A program made the position numbers and the translations under genes. Source: Kerstersia similis (GTDB lineage: Bacteria; Pseudomonadota; Gammaproteobacteria; Burkholderiales; Burkholderiaceae_B). From it: DNA of 64,000 nucleotides. Positions within the stretch are counted from its first letter, which is position 1. The number at the start of each line of letters is the position of its first letter. Under the pieces are notes generated by a model, which was not told the DNA's origin, searched no databases, and saw only the letters and a list, made by a program, of their open reading frames with translations. Positions 24,604-32,372 of the stretch are shown in pieces. Where the stretch lies: the NCBI RefSeq assembly GCF_965139615.1, contig NZ_CBCSIQ010000009.1:62001-126000 (forward strand), given 5' to 3'.

Positions 24604-25833
24604 ATGGGCCTGAGTACAAGTACGGCCGGGGTGGCGGCGGCAGGGCAGGGGCGTGCGCCGCAAGGCGGTTCCCGGCTGATCGTGATCCTGGCGGCGCTGG
24701 CTGCCTTCGGGCCGTTGTCCATCGACATGTATCTGCCTGCGTTGCCGGAGATCGCCGCGGCGCTGGGGGTGGATACCGGGAAAATCCAATCCACCATTGG
24801 CGTGTTTCTGGCCGGTTTTGGTATAGGCATGCTGTTCTACGGTCCTTTGTCGGATCGCTATGGCCGGCGCCGCTTGTTGCTGGGGGGCGTTACGCTCTAT
24901 GTGATTGCCAGTATCGGCTGCCTGCTGGCGGTGTCGGCCGGACAGCTCATAGGCTGGCGGCTGTTGCAGGCACTGGGCGGCGCGGGCGCGTCGGTATTGG
25001 CGCGAGCCGTGGTGCGGGATGCCTTTCCCATCGGCAAGGCTGCCACGGTGCTGTCCTGGATGCATATGATCACCATGGTGGCGACCCTCGTGGCGCCGCT
25101 GCTGGGCAGCCTGTTGTTGAGCGTGCTGGGGTGGCGGGCCGTATTCGGGGCCTTGGCGGTGCTGGCGGCCTCGGTTTGGCTGGCCGTGCTGCTGCGCGTG
25201 CCGGAAACCTTGCCGCCGGGCGAGCGCAAGGATTCGGTGCTGGCGGCGTTCAAATCGTACGGCGAGATTCTGCGCCGTTCTCGCGCGCTGGCCTGCATCC
25301 TGGCAATGGGTTTTACCTTTGGCGGCATGTTCGCCTACATCACGGCTTCGCCGTTTGTTTATATCGAGTATTTCGACCTGTCGCCGCGTAGCTATGCCTG
25401 GTTGTTCAGCCTGAATATCGCCGGTGTCATGGTGATGACCTATACCAATACACGTCTGCTCAAGCGCCGCGAGCCCCGGCAATTGTTGCGCCTGGGCGGC
25501 AGCATCGCGGCCTTGGCAGGTATCGCGCTCTTGCTCGCCTGCAGTTTGGGGGGCGCCGCCGGCCTGCCGTGGATTGTCGTGGCCATGCTGGCATTTTTCA
25601 GCGTAACGGGCATGATGGGGGCCAATGCGCTGGCCTGCCTGCTGGCCTGGTATCCGCAGCAGGCTGGTGCGGCTACTGGTCTGGCGGTGGCGCTGCAGTT
25701 CGGGCTGGGGGCGGTCTTTAATGCACTGGTGGCATGGCTGCACGACGGGACGCCGCTGGCCATGGGCGTAGGCGTATGCTGCGCCGGTCTGGTGGCCTGC
25801 GCATCCGCTTGGTGGGCAGGCCGTCCCGGATAG
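24604..25833 (+). CDS. Bcr/CflA-type multidrug efflux MFS transporter
   Basis: A 409-residue major facilitator with 12 predicted helices. The N-terminal FGPLSIDMYLPALPEIA, the MFS loop GPLSDRYGRRRLLLGGV and motif C-like ARAVVRDAFP are typical of Bcr/CflA drug:H+ antiporters such as those for bicyclomycin or chloramphenicol. The ATG at 24604 follows GGGGGCGGTGAG; an upstream in-frame ATG at 24553 lacks similarity. It stands alone after the TRAP terminator. The substrate cannot be read from sequence. Confidence 0.85.
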   Translation: MGLSTSTAGVAAAGQGRAPQGGSRLIVILAALAAFGPLSIDMYLPALPEIAAALGVDTGKIQSTIGVFLAGFGIGMLFYGPLSDRYGRRRLLLGGVTLYVIASIGCLLAVSAGQLIGWRLLQALGGAGASVLARAVVRDAFPIGKAATVLSWMHMITMVATLVAPLLGSLLLSVLGWRAVFGALAVLAASVWLAVLLRVPETLPPGERKDSVLAAFKSYGEILRRSRALACILAMGFTFGGMFAYITASPFVYIEYFDLSPRSYAWLFSLNIAGVMVMTYTNTRLLKRREPRQLLRLGGSIAALAGIALLLACSLGGAAGLPWIVVAMLAFFSVTGMMGANALACLLAWYPQQAGAATGLAVALQFGLGAVFNALVAWLHDGTPLAMGVGVCCAGLVACASAWWAGRPG

Positions 25834-25935
25834 GCATAAAATAGGATGAAGCGCCGCTGTTTTGGCGTGCGCTGCAAAAGGCCCGGTTGCCTGGTTGCTG
25901 GCGACTGGCTGCCATTTGCCACAGGAGGATTCATT

Positions 25936-26247
25936 ATGCGTGCAGCTGCAGTTTTCTCTCTCTTGCTGAAGGCTTCGGCCGGGCTGGCAGTGCTGGCTGC
26001 GCCTGTTGCCGTGCTGGCCCAGGCCCAGGTGCAAGCCAAGTCCTCGGGCGAAGTGCGGCGCGTGGACGCCAGTAACGGCAAGGTGACGATCAAGCACGGC
26101 GCGATTCCCGAACTGGAACTGGGTGCGATGACGCTGGTGTATCGCATCAATCCCGAGTTGCTGGTGCTGGTCAACCCTGGCGACAAGATCCGCTTTACCG
26201 CCACGCGCAAGGACGGGCAATACTGGGTGATTGAGATCGACCGCTGA
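25936..26247 (+). CDS. CusF-like periplasmic copper-binding protein with reduced ligand set
   Basis: A 103-residue protein with a signal peptide (about 30 residues ending ...AVLAQA) and a CusF-type OB-fold domain (SGEVRRVDASNGKVTIKHG, AMTLVYRI, PGDKIRF). E. coli CusF binds Cu(I)/Ag(I) with His36, Met47, Met49 and a capping Trp44. Here the His (KHG) and one Met (AMT) are kept, while the Trp and second Met positions are Leu, so copper binding may be weak or changed. AGGAGG lies 5-10 bases before the ATG. No cusCBA efflux genes are nearby. Confidence 0.8.
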   Translation: MRAAAVFSLLLKASAGLAVLAAPVAVLAQAQVQAKSSGEVRRVDASNGKVTIKHGAIPELELGAMTLVYRINPELLVLVNPGDKIRFTATRKDGQYWVIEIDR

Positions 26248-26288
26248 GGCAGTGGTGGTGCCACTGCTCCCGGAGCGTGGCCGAGAAA

Positions 26289-26339
26289 AAGCCCGCTGCT
26301 TGAACGCCCCACAAGGGGAATCGTTCAGGCGACGGGCTT
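26289..26339 (-). terminator. Minus-strand terminator for hslU
   Basis: A multi-part dyad pairs AAGCCCG with CGGGCTT, TTGAACG with CGTTCAG (one mismatch) and CCCC with GGGG around ACAA. On the minus strand it runs into TTTTT (26290-26286). This suits termination of hslVU transcription coming from the right. Confidence 0.7.
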
Positions 26340-26345
26340 CTGAAG

Positions 26346-26372
26346 GGCGGGCCAGCGCGGCCCGCCTTTTTT
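26346..26372 (+). terminator. Plus-strand terminator after the CusF-like gene
   Basis: GGCGGGCC and GGCCCGCC form a perfect 8-bp stem with a 5-nt loop followed by six T residues. Together with the adjacent minus-strand dyad it insulates two convergent genes. Confidence 0.85.
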
Positions 26373-26385
26373 CATGCCGGAATGT

Positions 26386-27714
26386 TTACAGCACGTAGCG
26401 TGCCAGGTCTTCGCTGCCGGCGGTTTCCGCCAGGCGCTGATTGACGTAGCTGGTGTCGATCACGACCTTGCCATGGTGGCCGGAGGCATCGAAGGAAATC
26501 TCTTCGAGCAATTTTTCCATGATGGTATAGAGGCGGCGCGCGCCGATGTTTTCGGTACGCTCATTGACTTCGGATGCCAGCTCGGCCAGGCGGCGGATGC
26601 CATCCTCGGTAAATTCCAGCTCCACGCCTTCGGTGCCCAGCAGCGCCGTGTATTGCTTGACCAGCGAGGCGTCGGTTTCCTTCAGGATGCGGACAAAATC
26701 CTCGGCGCTCAGGGAATCGAGTTCCACACGGATAGGCAGGCGGCCTTGCAGTTCTGGGATCAGATCCGACGGGCGGGCCAGATGGAAGGCGCCTGATGCG
26801 ATGAAGAGGATATGATCGGTACGCACCATGCCATAGCGGGTGTTGACGGTCGTGCCTTCGATCAGCGGCAGCAGGTCGCGCTGCACGCCCTGGCGCGACA
26901 CATCACCGCCGCTCTGTTCCTGGCGGGTGGCGATTTTGTCGATTTCATCCAGGAACACAATGCCATTCTGCTCCACGCTGGTAATGGCGTTGCGGCGCAG
27001 GTCGTCTTCATTGATCTTCTTGCCGGCTTCTTCATCGACCAGCAGCTTGAAGGCTTCCTTGACGGTCATCTTGCGCGGTTTGGTACGTTCCTTGGCCAGT
27101 CCGGCGAACATGCCGCGCAGCTGCTCGGTCATGTCTTCCATTCCCGGCGGGCCCATGATGTCCATTTGCGGCAGCGGCTGGGCGACGTCGATTTCGATTT
27201 CGGTGTCGTCCAGCTGGCCTTCGCGCAAACGCTTGCGGAAGACCTGGCGCGCGGTGTTTTCCTCGCGCTGGGGATTGCCGTTGCCATCACGTGCTGGCGG
27301 AATCAGGACATCCAGAATGCGGTCTTCGGCAGCATCTTCGGCCAGGGTGCGCACACGTTGCATTTCGCGTTCGCGGGTTTGCTTGATGGCATATTCCACC
27401 AGGTCGCGGATGATGGTGTCCACATCGCGGCCGACATAGCCGACTTCCGTGAATTTGGTGGCTTCGATCTTGATGAAGGGGGCGCCGGCCAGCTTGGCCA
27501 GGCGGCGGGCAATTTCGGTTTTGCCGACGCCGGTCGGGCCGATCATCAGGATGTTCTTGGGATGAATTTCATGGCGCAGCGGTTCGGCAACCTGCTGGCG
27601 GCGCCAGCGGTTGCGCAGTGCCACGGCGACGGCGCGCTTGGCTCGGTGCTGGCCGATGATGAATTTGTCGAGTTCGGAGACGATCTCTCCGGGCGTCATG
27701 TTCGAAGCGGACAT
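26386..27714 (-). CDS. hslU: ATP-dependent protease ATPase subunit HslU
   Basis: A 442-residue AAA+ unfoldase that partners HslV. Walker A is GPTGVGKTEIARRLA near residue 55, the pore motif lies in the EVGYVGRDVD block, Walker B is VFLDEIDKIA, and the C-terminus ends RYVL, which docks into HslV. The I domain is between Walker A and B, as usual. The gene follows hslV by 83 bp on the minus strand. Confidence 0.97.
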   Translation of the reverse strand: MSASNMTPGEIVSELDKFIIGQHRAKRAVAVALRNRWRRQQVAEPLRHEIHPKNILMIGPTGVGKTEIARRLAKLAGAPFIKIEATKFTEVGYVGRDVDTIIRDLVEYAIKQTREREMQRVRTLAEDAAEDRILDVLIPPARDGNGNPQREENTARQVFRKRLREGQLDDTEIEIDVAQPLPQMDIMGPPGMEDMTEQLRGMFAGLAKERTKPRKMTVKEAFKLLVDEEAGKKINEDDLRRNAITSVEQNGIVFLDEIDKIATRQEQSGGDVSRQGVQRDLLPLIEGTTVNTRYGMVRTDHILFIASGAFHLARPSDLIPELQGRLPIRVELDSLSAEDFVRILKETDASLVKQYTALLGTEGVELEFTEDGIRRLAELASEVNERTENIGARRLYTIMEKLLEEISFDASGHHGKVVIDTSYVNQRLAETAGSEDLARYVL

Positions 27715-27797
27715 GTGGGGCTATCCTGGGATGAGGGGAGGCTGGCGCAGTGCAGGGACGCAAGGTGGCGTAAAAGGCCGTGTCGCGCAGACGGCGT

Positions 27798-28337
27798 TCA
27801 GTCTTCCAGAATTTCGATGATGTGGTTCTGGTTGGTATAGATGCAGAGGTCGCCGGCGATTTCCAGCGATTTCTTGACGATGGTTTCCGGCGCCATGTCG
27901 GTATTGTGCAGCAGCGCCAGTGCGGCGGACTGCGCATAGGAGCCGCCGGAACCGATGGCGGCCAGGCTGTGTTCGGGTTCGAGCACATCGCCGTTGCCGG
28001 TCAGCACCAGCGTGTGATCCTTGTCGGCGACGATGAGCATGGCTTCCAGGCGGCGCAGTACGCGGTCGGTGCGCCAGTCACGGGTCAGTTCGACCGCCGC
28101 GCGCATCAGGTGGCCCTGGTGCTTCTCCAGCTTGGCTTCGAAGCGTTCCTGCAGCGTGAAGGCGTCGGCCGTGGCGCCTGCGAATCCGGCCAGGACTTTG
28201 CCGTGGTACAGGCGGCGGATTTTGCGGGCCGTTCCCTTGATGACGACATTGCCCAGCGTGACCTGGCCGTCGCCGCCCAGCGCGACGCGGTTGCCGCGGC
28301 GGACGCAGAGAATGGTTGTGGCGTGAAATTGTTCCAT
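27798..28337 (-). CDS. hslV: ATP-dependent protease peptidase subunit HslV
   Basis: A 179-residue N-terminal-threonine peptidase. The short propeptide MEQFHA precedes TTILCVRRG, whose first Thr becomes the nucleophile. The KGTARKIRRLYHGKVLAGFAG block is highly conserved. It forms a dodecamer capped by HslU hexamers and degrades misfolded or regulatory proteins. GGAAGAA precedes the ATG. No clear sigma-32 promoter was recognised upstream. Confidence 0.97.
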   Translation of the reverse strand: MEQFHATTILCVRRGNRVALGGDGQVTLGNVVIKGTARKIRRLYHGKVLAGFAGATADAFTLQERFEAKLEKHQGHLMRAAVELTRDWRTDRVLRRLEAMLIVADKDHTLVLTGNGDVLEPEHSLAAIGSGGSYAQSAALALLHNTDMAPETIVKKSLEIAGDLCIYTNQNHIIEILED

Positions 28338-28538
28338 GGCGAATTCTTCCGGTGATTCTGTGGCGGTGCAATGTTCCTGGTGCCTCTGCCGCCTGGGCCG
28401 CTGCCGGGCCGGAGCGGCGGCAGGGGCGGGGCAATCAGGCTGCCCAGGGACAGTCCGTGCCCTCTACATGGGGACGATGTCGGGCAATTCAAGCGCTGCT
28501 TGCCGGAGGAAGCCTGCGGGCAGCGCGATGGGAGCCGG

Positions 28539-28575
28539 AAAAAACAAAGGCGGCGCCCTGACGGGTGCCGCCTTT
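28539..28575 (-). terminator. Intrinsic terminator after dksA
   Basis: AAAGGCGGC and GCCGCCTTT (28546-28554 and 28567-28575) form a stem with an inner GCCC/GGGT extension. On the minus strand it leads into TTTGTTTTTT. It lies about 25 bases past the dksA stop. Confidence 0.85.
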
Positions 28576-28599
28576 GCGGTAGGGATGGCCCCGGTGGGA

Positions 28600-29076
28600 T
28601 TAGTCGCCGAACATCTTCTGCCGCATTTCACGGCGTTCCTGGGCTTCCAGCGACAGCGTGGCGGTCGGACGTGCCAGCAGGCGGGGAATGCCGATGGGCT
28701 CGCCGGTTTCTTCGCACCAGCCATATTCGCCGCTGTCGATGCGGGCAATGGACTGCTGCACTTTCTTCAGCAGCTTGCGCTCGCGGTCGCGCGTGCGCAG
28801 TTCCAGCGCATGCTCTTCCTCGATCGTGGCGCGGTCGGCGGGATCAGGGACGAACTGCGTTTCCCTGAGGTTTTCCGTTGTGGCGCCGGCATTGTTCAGG
28901 ATGTCCTGTTCGATCTGGCGGAGCCGGTTGCGGAAGAAAGCCAGCTGTACGTCGTTCATGTAGTCCGACTCGGGCATGGCCAGCAGCTCTTGTTCCGTGG
29001 GCAGGTCGATGACTTCGGCGTTGCCAGCAACCGGGTTCGTTTCTTGGTTTGCAGCCTTGGTAGCCATGAAAAACAC
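28600..29076 (-). CDS. dksA: RNA polymerase-binding transcription factor DksA (zinc-poor type)
   Basis: A 158-residue secondary-channel factor that acts with ppGpp on rRNA and amino-acid promoters. The coiled-coil tip has the required acidic motif (DPADRATIEEE), followed by RTRDRERKLLKKVQQSI. In the zinc-finger region only one Cys remains (YGWCEETGEPIG); the C-terminal pair is replaced (ATLSLEAQE). This form is, to my knowledge, common in betaproteobacteria and probably does not need zinc. It lies 97 bp downstream of a zinc-chaperone GTPase gene in the same direction. Confidence 0.94.
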   Translation of the reverse strand: MFFMATKAANQETNPVAGNAEVIDLPTEQELLAMPESDYMNDVQLAFFRNRLRQIEQDILNNAGATTENLRETQFVPDPADRATIEEEHALELRTRDRERKLLKKVQQSIARIDSGEYGWCEETGEPIGIPRLLARPTATLSLEAQERREMRQKMFGD

Positions 29077-29173
29077 TCCGTCTTGATGATGTTACGGCGT
29101 CGTGTCGGGGCTGATCACTCTGAATGCGCAACCTGCATACTGCCGGTGGACGTTTCCAGGCGTGGCCCGCCCC

Positions 29174-30319
29174 TTATTTCGCCAGGCACTGCTCCAGCCC
29201 TTGGGTAAAGATTTCCTTGGGCAACTTACGACCGATAAACACCAGTTTGGTGGATTTCTTTTCCTGCGCACCCCAGGGTTTGCCGGGCTCTGCGCCCATC
29301 AGCATGTGAACGCCCTGGAACAGCATACGGCGGTTCACGCCCTTGAGGTACAGGATTCCCTTGTAGCGCAGCAGGTCAGGACCATAAACCTCCAGCACGC
29401 CACCCAGGAATTCTTCCAGCAGGCCCGGATCGAAGGGCTTGTCGGAACGGAAGATGAAAGCGCCGATCTCGTCGTCGTGGGCGGGATGGGCGTGGTCATG
29501 GTGATGGCAGTTCGGGCCGCATTCGTGGCCTTCGTCATCATCATGACCATGGTGATGGTGCTCATGGCCGTGATCGTGATGATCGTGGCCGTGGTGGCCA
29601 TGGTCATGGTGATCATGATCGTGGGCGGCATCGGGATGGGTATCCGACAGGAACGCCGGATCCAGCTCCAGAATGGAGTCGATGTTGAAGCCGCTGATGT
29701 CCAGGATCTTGTTCAGATCGGTGTCGCCAAAATTGACGGGTTCGATGGGTGCGCGCGGGTTGATGCGCACCAGGCGATGACGCAGGGCGTCGTAGTCGGC
29801 CTGATTCACCAGGTCTTTCTTGGACACCAGGATGCGGTCGGCAAAGCCGATCTGTTTCTGGGCTTCAGGCTGGCGATCCAGCGTTTCCATGCCGTGCTTG
29901 GCATCGACGATGGTGACGACGGCATCCAGGCGGTAGTAGCCGGCGACTTCGTCGTCCATGAAGAAGGTCTGGCACACCGGGCCGGGGTTGGCCAGGCCGG
30001 TGGTTTCAATAATGACGCGCTCGAACTGGATGGCGCCACTGTCACGGCGCTGCTTCAGGTCAAGCAGGGCGCGCAGCAGGTCGCCGCGCACGGTGCAGCA
30101 GACGCAGCCGTTGTTCAGTTCGACGATCTGTTCGTCGCTGTCCTGAACCAGCAGGTCGTTATCAATGCTTTCCGGCCCGAATTCGTTTTCGATGACAGCG
30201 ATGCGGCGGCCATGATGCTCCGTCAGGATACGCTTGAGCAGCGTCGTCTTGCCTGCGCCAAGAAAGCCTGTCAGGACAGTGACGGGGACCATTTGTTCGA
30301 GTCTGAGCGGTTGATTCAT
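29174..30319 (-). CDS. G3E-family (COG0523, CobW-like) metallochaperone GTPase
   Basis: A 381-residue P-loop GTPase: Walker A GFLGAGKTTLL near residue 20, the family CxCC motif GCVCCTVRGDL, base-recognition SKKDLV, and a CobW C-terminal domain. Between the domains is a very His/Asp-rich linker (residues about 220-270) with dozens of His residues, typical of zinc-handling members. These proteins deliver Zn to client enzymes under shortage. The next gene upstream is zur and dksA lies downstream. ATG 30319 is preferred because the upstream in-frame ATG (30358) adds 13 non-homologous residues; both have weak ribosome sites. Confidence 0.9.
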   Translation of the reverse strand: MNQPLRLEQMVPVTVLTGFLGAGKTTLLKRILTEHHGRRIAVIENEFGPESIDNDLLVQDSDEQIVELNNGCVCCTVRGDLLRALLDLKQRRDSGAIQFERVIIETTGLANPGPVCQTFFMDDEVAGYYRLDAVVTIVDAKHGMETLDRQPEAQKQIGFADRILVSKKDLVNQADYDALRHRLVRINPRAPIEPVNFGDTDLNKILDISGFNIDSILELDPAFLSDTHPDAAHDHDHHDHGHHGHDHHDHGHEHHHHGHDDDEGHECGPNCHHHDHAHPAHDDEIGAFIFRSDKPFDPGLLEEFLGGVLEVYGPDLLRYKGILYLKGVNRRMLFQGVHMLMGAEPGKPWGAQEKKSTKLVFIGRKLPKEIFTQGLEQCLAK

Positions 30320-30714
30320 GCTTGGCCGGTTCTTGCCTGAAGTGACGGACTTGCCCATCGAAAATGCAGGCTGGAACGTCCTCGGTAACGTATAGGGAAC
30401 GCTGGATTACATCACAGCATGGCGAGTTGGGCAAACTTTTAGCATACCGGCGCGGCGTAAGGCTGTAACCACGGGTTATATCGCCAGTCGGCAAGCAGGA
30501 AAATTCAGGCGATGCAGGGCATGCGTGGGGTGATCACTGCCGCAAGATCCGCGTCAATGCTGGGTGGCAGGGTCCGGCGGAAGGGGCGAGTGCCATTTTT
30601 TCGATGTCGGGCAGCTGGCCAGCCGGGTGGAACAACAAATGTCAACGACCGGAGCGGCGCGAGCGGCCGGTCTGCCCTGGCCGTCTGGCCGGCCAGGGGG
30701 CGCATGGCAGGGGC
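30320..30714. other. Gap between the GTPase gene and zur
   Basis: About 395 bases without a supported gene. It holds the leader of the GTPase gene and a perfect 5-bp dyad TAACC-ACG-GGTTA at 30466-30478. That dyad has the arms of a Zur-like site but in the wrong order (Zur boxes read GTTAT...ATAAC). GC-rich dyads follow the zur end near 30665-30700 without a T-run. No full Zur box was seen here. Confidence 0.4.
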
Positions 30715-31224
30715 TCAGTGCGCGTGGGAGTGCCCATGGCCGCAGTCAGCCTGTTTGCCAGCGAGCTGGCAGGCGGGGCAAAGTGCCCGGATTTCGATTT
30801 CATGGGTGCTCAGCGCGTAGCCGGTATGCGCCACGCGCTGCGCCAGCGCACGCGTCATGTCGGGGTCGCTGAGCTCGGCCACGTTGCCGCAGGCGGTGCA
30901 CACGACGAGAATGTCGTGCGGTGTACCGCCGGCATCCTGGCAGGCGGCCCAGGCGTTGACGGCGTCCAGGCGGTGGATCAGGCCTTCTTCCATCAGGAAG
31001 TCCAGCGCGCGATACACCGTAGGCGGCGCAGCGCCGGGATGGCTGGCGCGCATGGCATCCAGCAGTTCATAAGCCTTCAGGCTGCGGTCATGGCGCAGCA
31101 GAAGCTCCAGGACTTTGCGGCGGATAGGCGTCAGGCGGCGTCCCCGGCTGAGGCACAGGGATTCGGCGACGGCCAGCCTTTCGGCTACCGGGTCCGCCTG
31201 GGGCGGGCGAGGTGCTTGGGACAT
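30715..31224 (-). CDS. zur: Fur-family zinc uptake repressor Zur
   Basis: A 169-residue Fur-type regulator. The winged helix includes RRLTPIRRKVLELLL and PPTVYRALDFLMEEGLIHRL. The structural zinc site is formed by VCTACG and LCPAC, and the C-terminus is His-rich (CGHGHSHAH). The close pairing with a perfect Zur box and a zinc ABC operon on the other strand makes Zur more likely than Fur. ATG 31224 is chosen; a GTG five codons upstream (31239) is possible. The box at 31379 lies in the divergent region and could also autoregulate zur. Confidence 0.9.
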   Translation of the reverse strand: MSQAPRPPQADPVAERLAVAESLCLSRGRRLTPIRRKVLELLLRHDRSLKAYELLDAMRASHPGAAPPTVYRALDFLMEEGLIHRLDAVNAWAACQDAGGTPHDILVVCTACGNVAELSDPDMTRALAQRVAHTGYALSTHEIEIRALCPACQLAGKQADCGHGHSHAH

Positions 31225-31378
31225 TCTGGGCCTGTTCACGCTAAACGGCGCTGCGGCAGGCCGCGACGCCAGAGGTAAGGGAAGTGCCGCGCCGGGAGGC
31301 CCGTCGCGGCAGAAGTCATAACGCTATTCTAACCATACTCGGGGAGGGCAAGTCGTGCAGGGCTGTCAGGCATGAAAT

Positions 31379-31391
31379 GTTATGATATAAC
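31379..31391 (+). promoter_or_regulatory. Zur box in the zur / zinc-operon divergent region
   Basis: GTTAT-GAT-ATAAC is a perfect palindrome of the known Zur-box core and is embedded in GAAATGTTATGATATAACCC, which resembles the E. coli znu operator. It lies about 40 bases before the first possible start of the zinc operon. Zn-loaded Zur would repress the operon here. Confidence 0.88.
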
Positions 31392-31419
31392 CCTACTAAT
31401 GATATATCGTGACAATCCC

Positions 31420-31632
31420 ATGCCTGCTGCGACATCACCCCGTTCCGCCAGCGAAGCCAGCCCTGCCGCCATGAGCGCGGCGCATGCCTGCCAGCATGCG
31501 CCGGCGCGCCGCGAGCCGCAGGGCCTGGCGCCGCGAGCCTGGCTGGATGCCTCGGCAGGCGCACGCCTGCTGCTGGTAGTGGGCGTGGCGGTGGCCGGCG
31601 CCTTGATGGTGGCCTGGGCGACATTGCCATGA
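31420..31632 (+). CDS. Small single-helix membrane protein heading the zinc operon
   Basis: A 70-residue ORF that directly follows the Zur box. It has an N-terminal Ala/Ser/Pro-rich part containing a His/Cys pair (HACQH) and one C-terminal hydrophobic helix (ARLLLVVGVAVAGALMVAW). The stop overlaps the ABC ATPase start as ATGA, which supports translation. The ribosome site is weak; a later ATG at 31471 (53 residues) is possible, and the frame is also open upstream into the Zur box. I do not recognise a family. It could be a leader peptide, a transporter accessory or a spurious ORF kept by coupling. Confidence 0.5.
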   Translation: MPAATSPRSASEASPAAMSAAHACQHAPARREPQGLAPRAWLDASAGARLLLVVGVAVAGALMVAWATLP

Positions 31633-32372
31633 GCCGCTTGTCCGTGGCGCAGCCCTTGCCGGCTGCCATCAGCCTGCGCGGCCTGTGCGTGGGTTGGCGT
31701 GAACGCATTGTGTTGCATGACCTCAACGGCGAGGTTCGCCATGGCAGTCTGACAGCCATTGTCGGTGCCAATGGCAGCGGCAAATCCACACTGTTGCGCA
31801 CCATGATGGAACAGTTGCCGCCATGCGGCGGCACGGTGTCCTGGGCAGATTGGGCGCGCCAGGCACGTGCCTGGCTGCCGCAGGCCTGTGCGATCGACCG
31901 TTCCATGCCGGTACGCGTCATCGACCTGGTGGCGCTGGGCGCATGGCGCCGGGTCGGGCCGTGGGGGCGCCTCTCGCGCAGCGAATGGGAGCGCGCCCAT
32001 GCCGCGCTGGAGGCAGCGGGGCTGGGGTTCTGCGCCAACCGGCCATTGCGGCAATTGTCCGGCGGGCAAATGCAGCGCGTGCTGTTTGCCAGGCTCATCA
32101 TGCAGGATGCGCAGGTGCTGCTGCTGGATGAACCTTTTGCTGCTGTTGATGGTGAAACGATTGAAGACCTGATGCAGCTGCTGCATGGCTGGCATGAGGA
32201 AGGCCGGACGATCATCGCCGTGTTGCACGACCTGGAGCTGGTGCGCCAGCATTTCCCCGACACGCTGTTGCTGGGGGCGGGCGGCATGTTGGCCTGGGGC
32301 GCGTCGCGCGAGGTCTTGAGCGCTGCCAATCTGCAGCGGGCACGCCAGTCGGGCCAGGGGGAATGGTTGTGA
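31629..32372 (+). CDS. Zinc ABC transporter ATPase (ZnuC/AztA type)
   Basis: A 247-residue ATP-binding subunit with Walker A GANGSGKST, Q-loop region WLPQACAIDR, signature LSGGQMQRV, Walker B VLLLDEPFAAVD and switch His (VLHD). The sequence belongs to the Mn/Zn/Fe cluster-9 group. It is the first transporter gene after the Zur box and is coupled to the preceding small ORF and, by a 10-bp overlap, to the permease. Confidence 0.92.
   Translation: MSRLSVAQPLPAAISLRGLCVGWRERIVLHDLNGEVRHGSLTAIVGANGSGKSTLLRTMMEQLPPCGGTVSWADWARQARAWLPQACAIDRSMPVRVIDLVALGAWRRVGPWGRLSRSEWERAHAALEAAGLGFCANRPLRQLSGGQMQRVLFARLIMQDAQVLLLDEPFAAVDGETIEDLMQLLHGWHEEGRTIIAVLHDLELVRQHFPDTLLLGAGGMLAWGASREVLSAANLQRARQSGQGEWL

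Noticed and set aside
29460..29640. Short tandem repeats rich in CATGG/ATGGTC
   Set aside because: These are His/Asp codon runs of the metal-binding linker of the G3E GTPase. The same holds for 33640-33760 and 35780-36060 in the binding protein and the NicO permease.
30466..30478. Second Zur box before the GTPase gene
   Set aside because: The dyad TAACC-ACG-GGTTA has its arms in the opposite order to a Zur box (GTTAT...ATAAC), so it is not counted as one.
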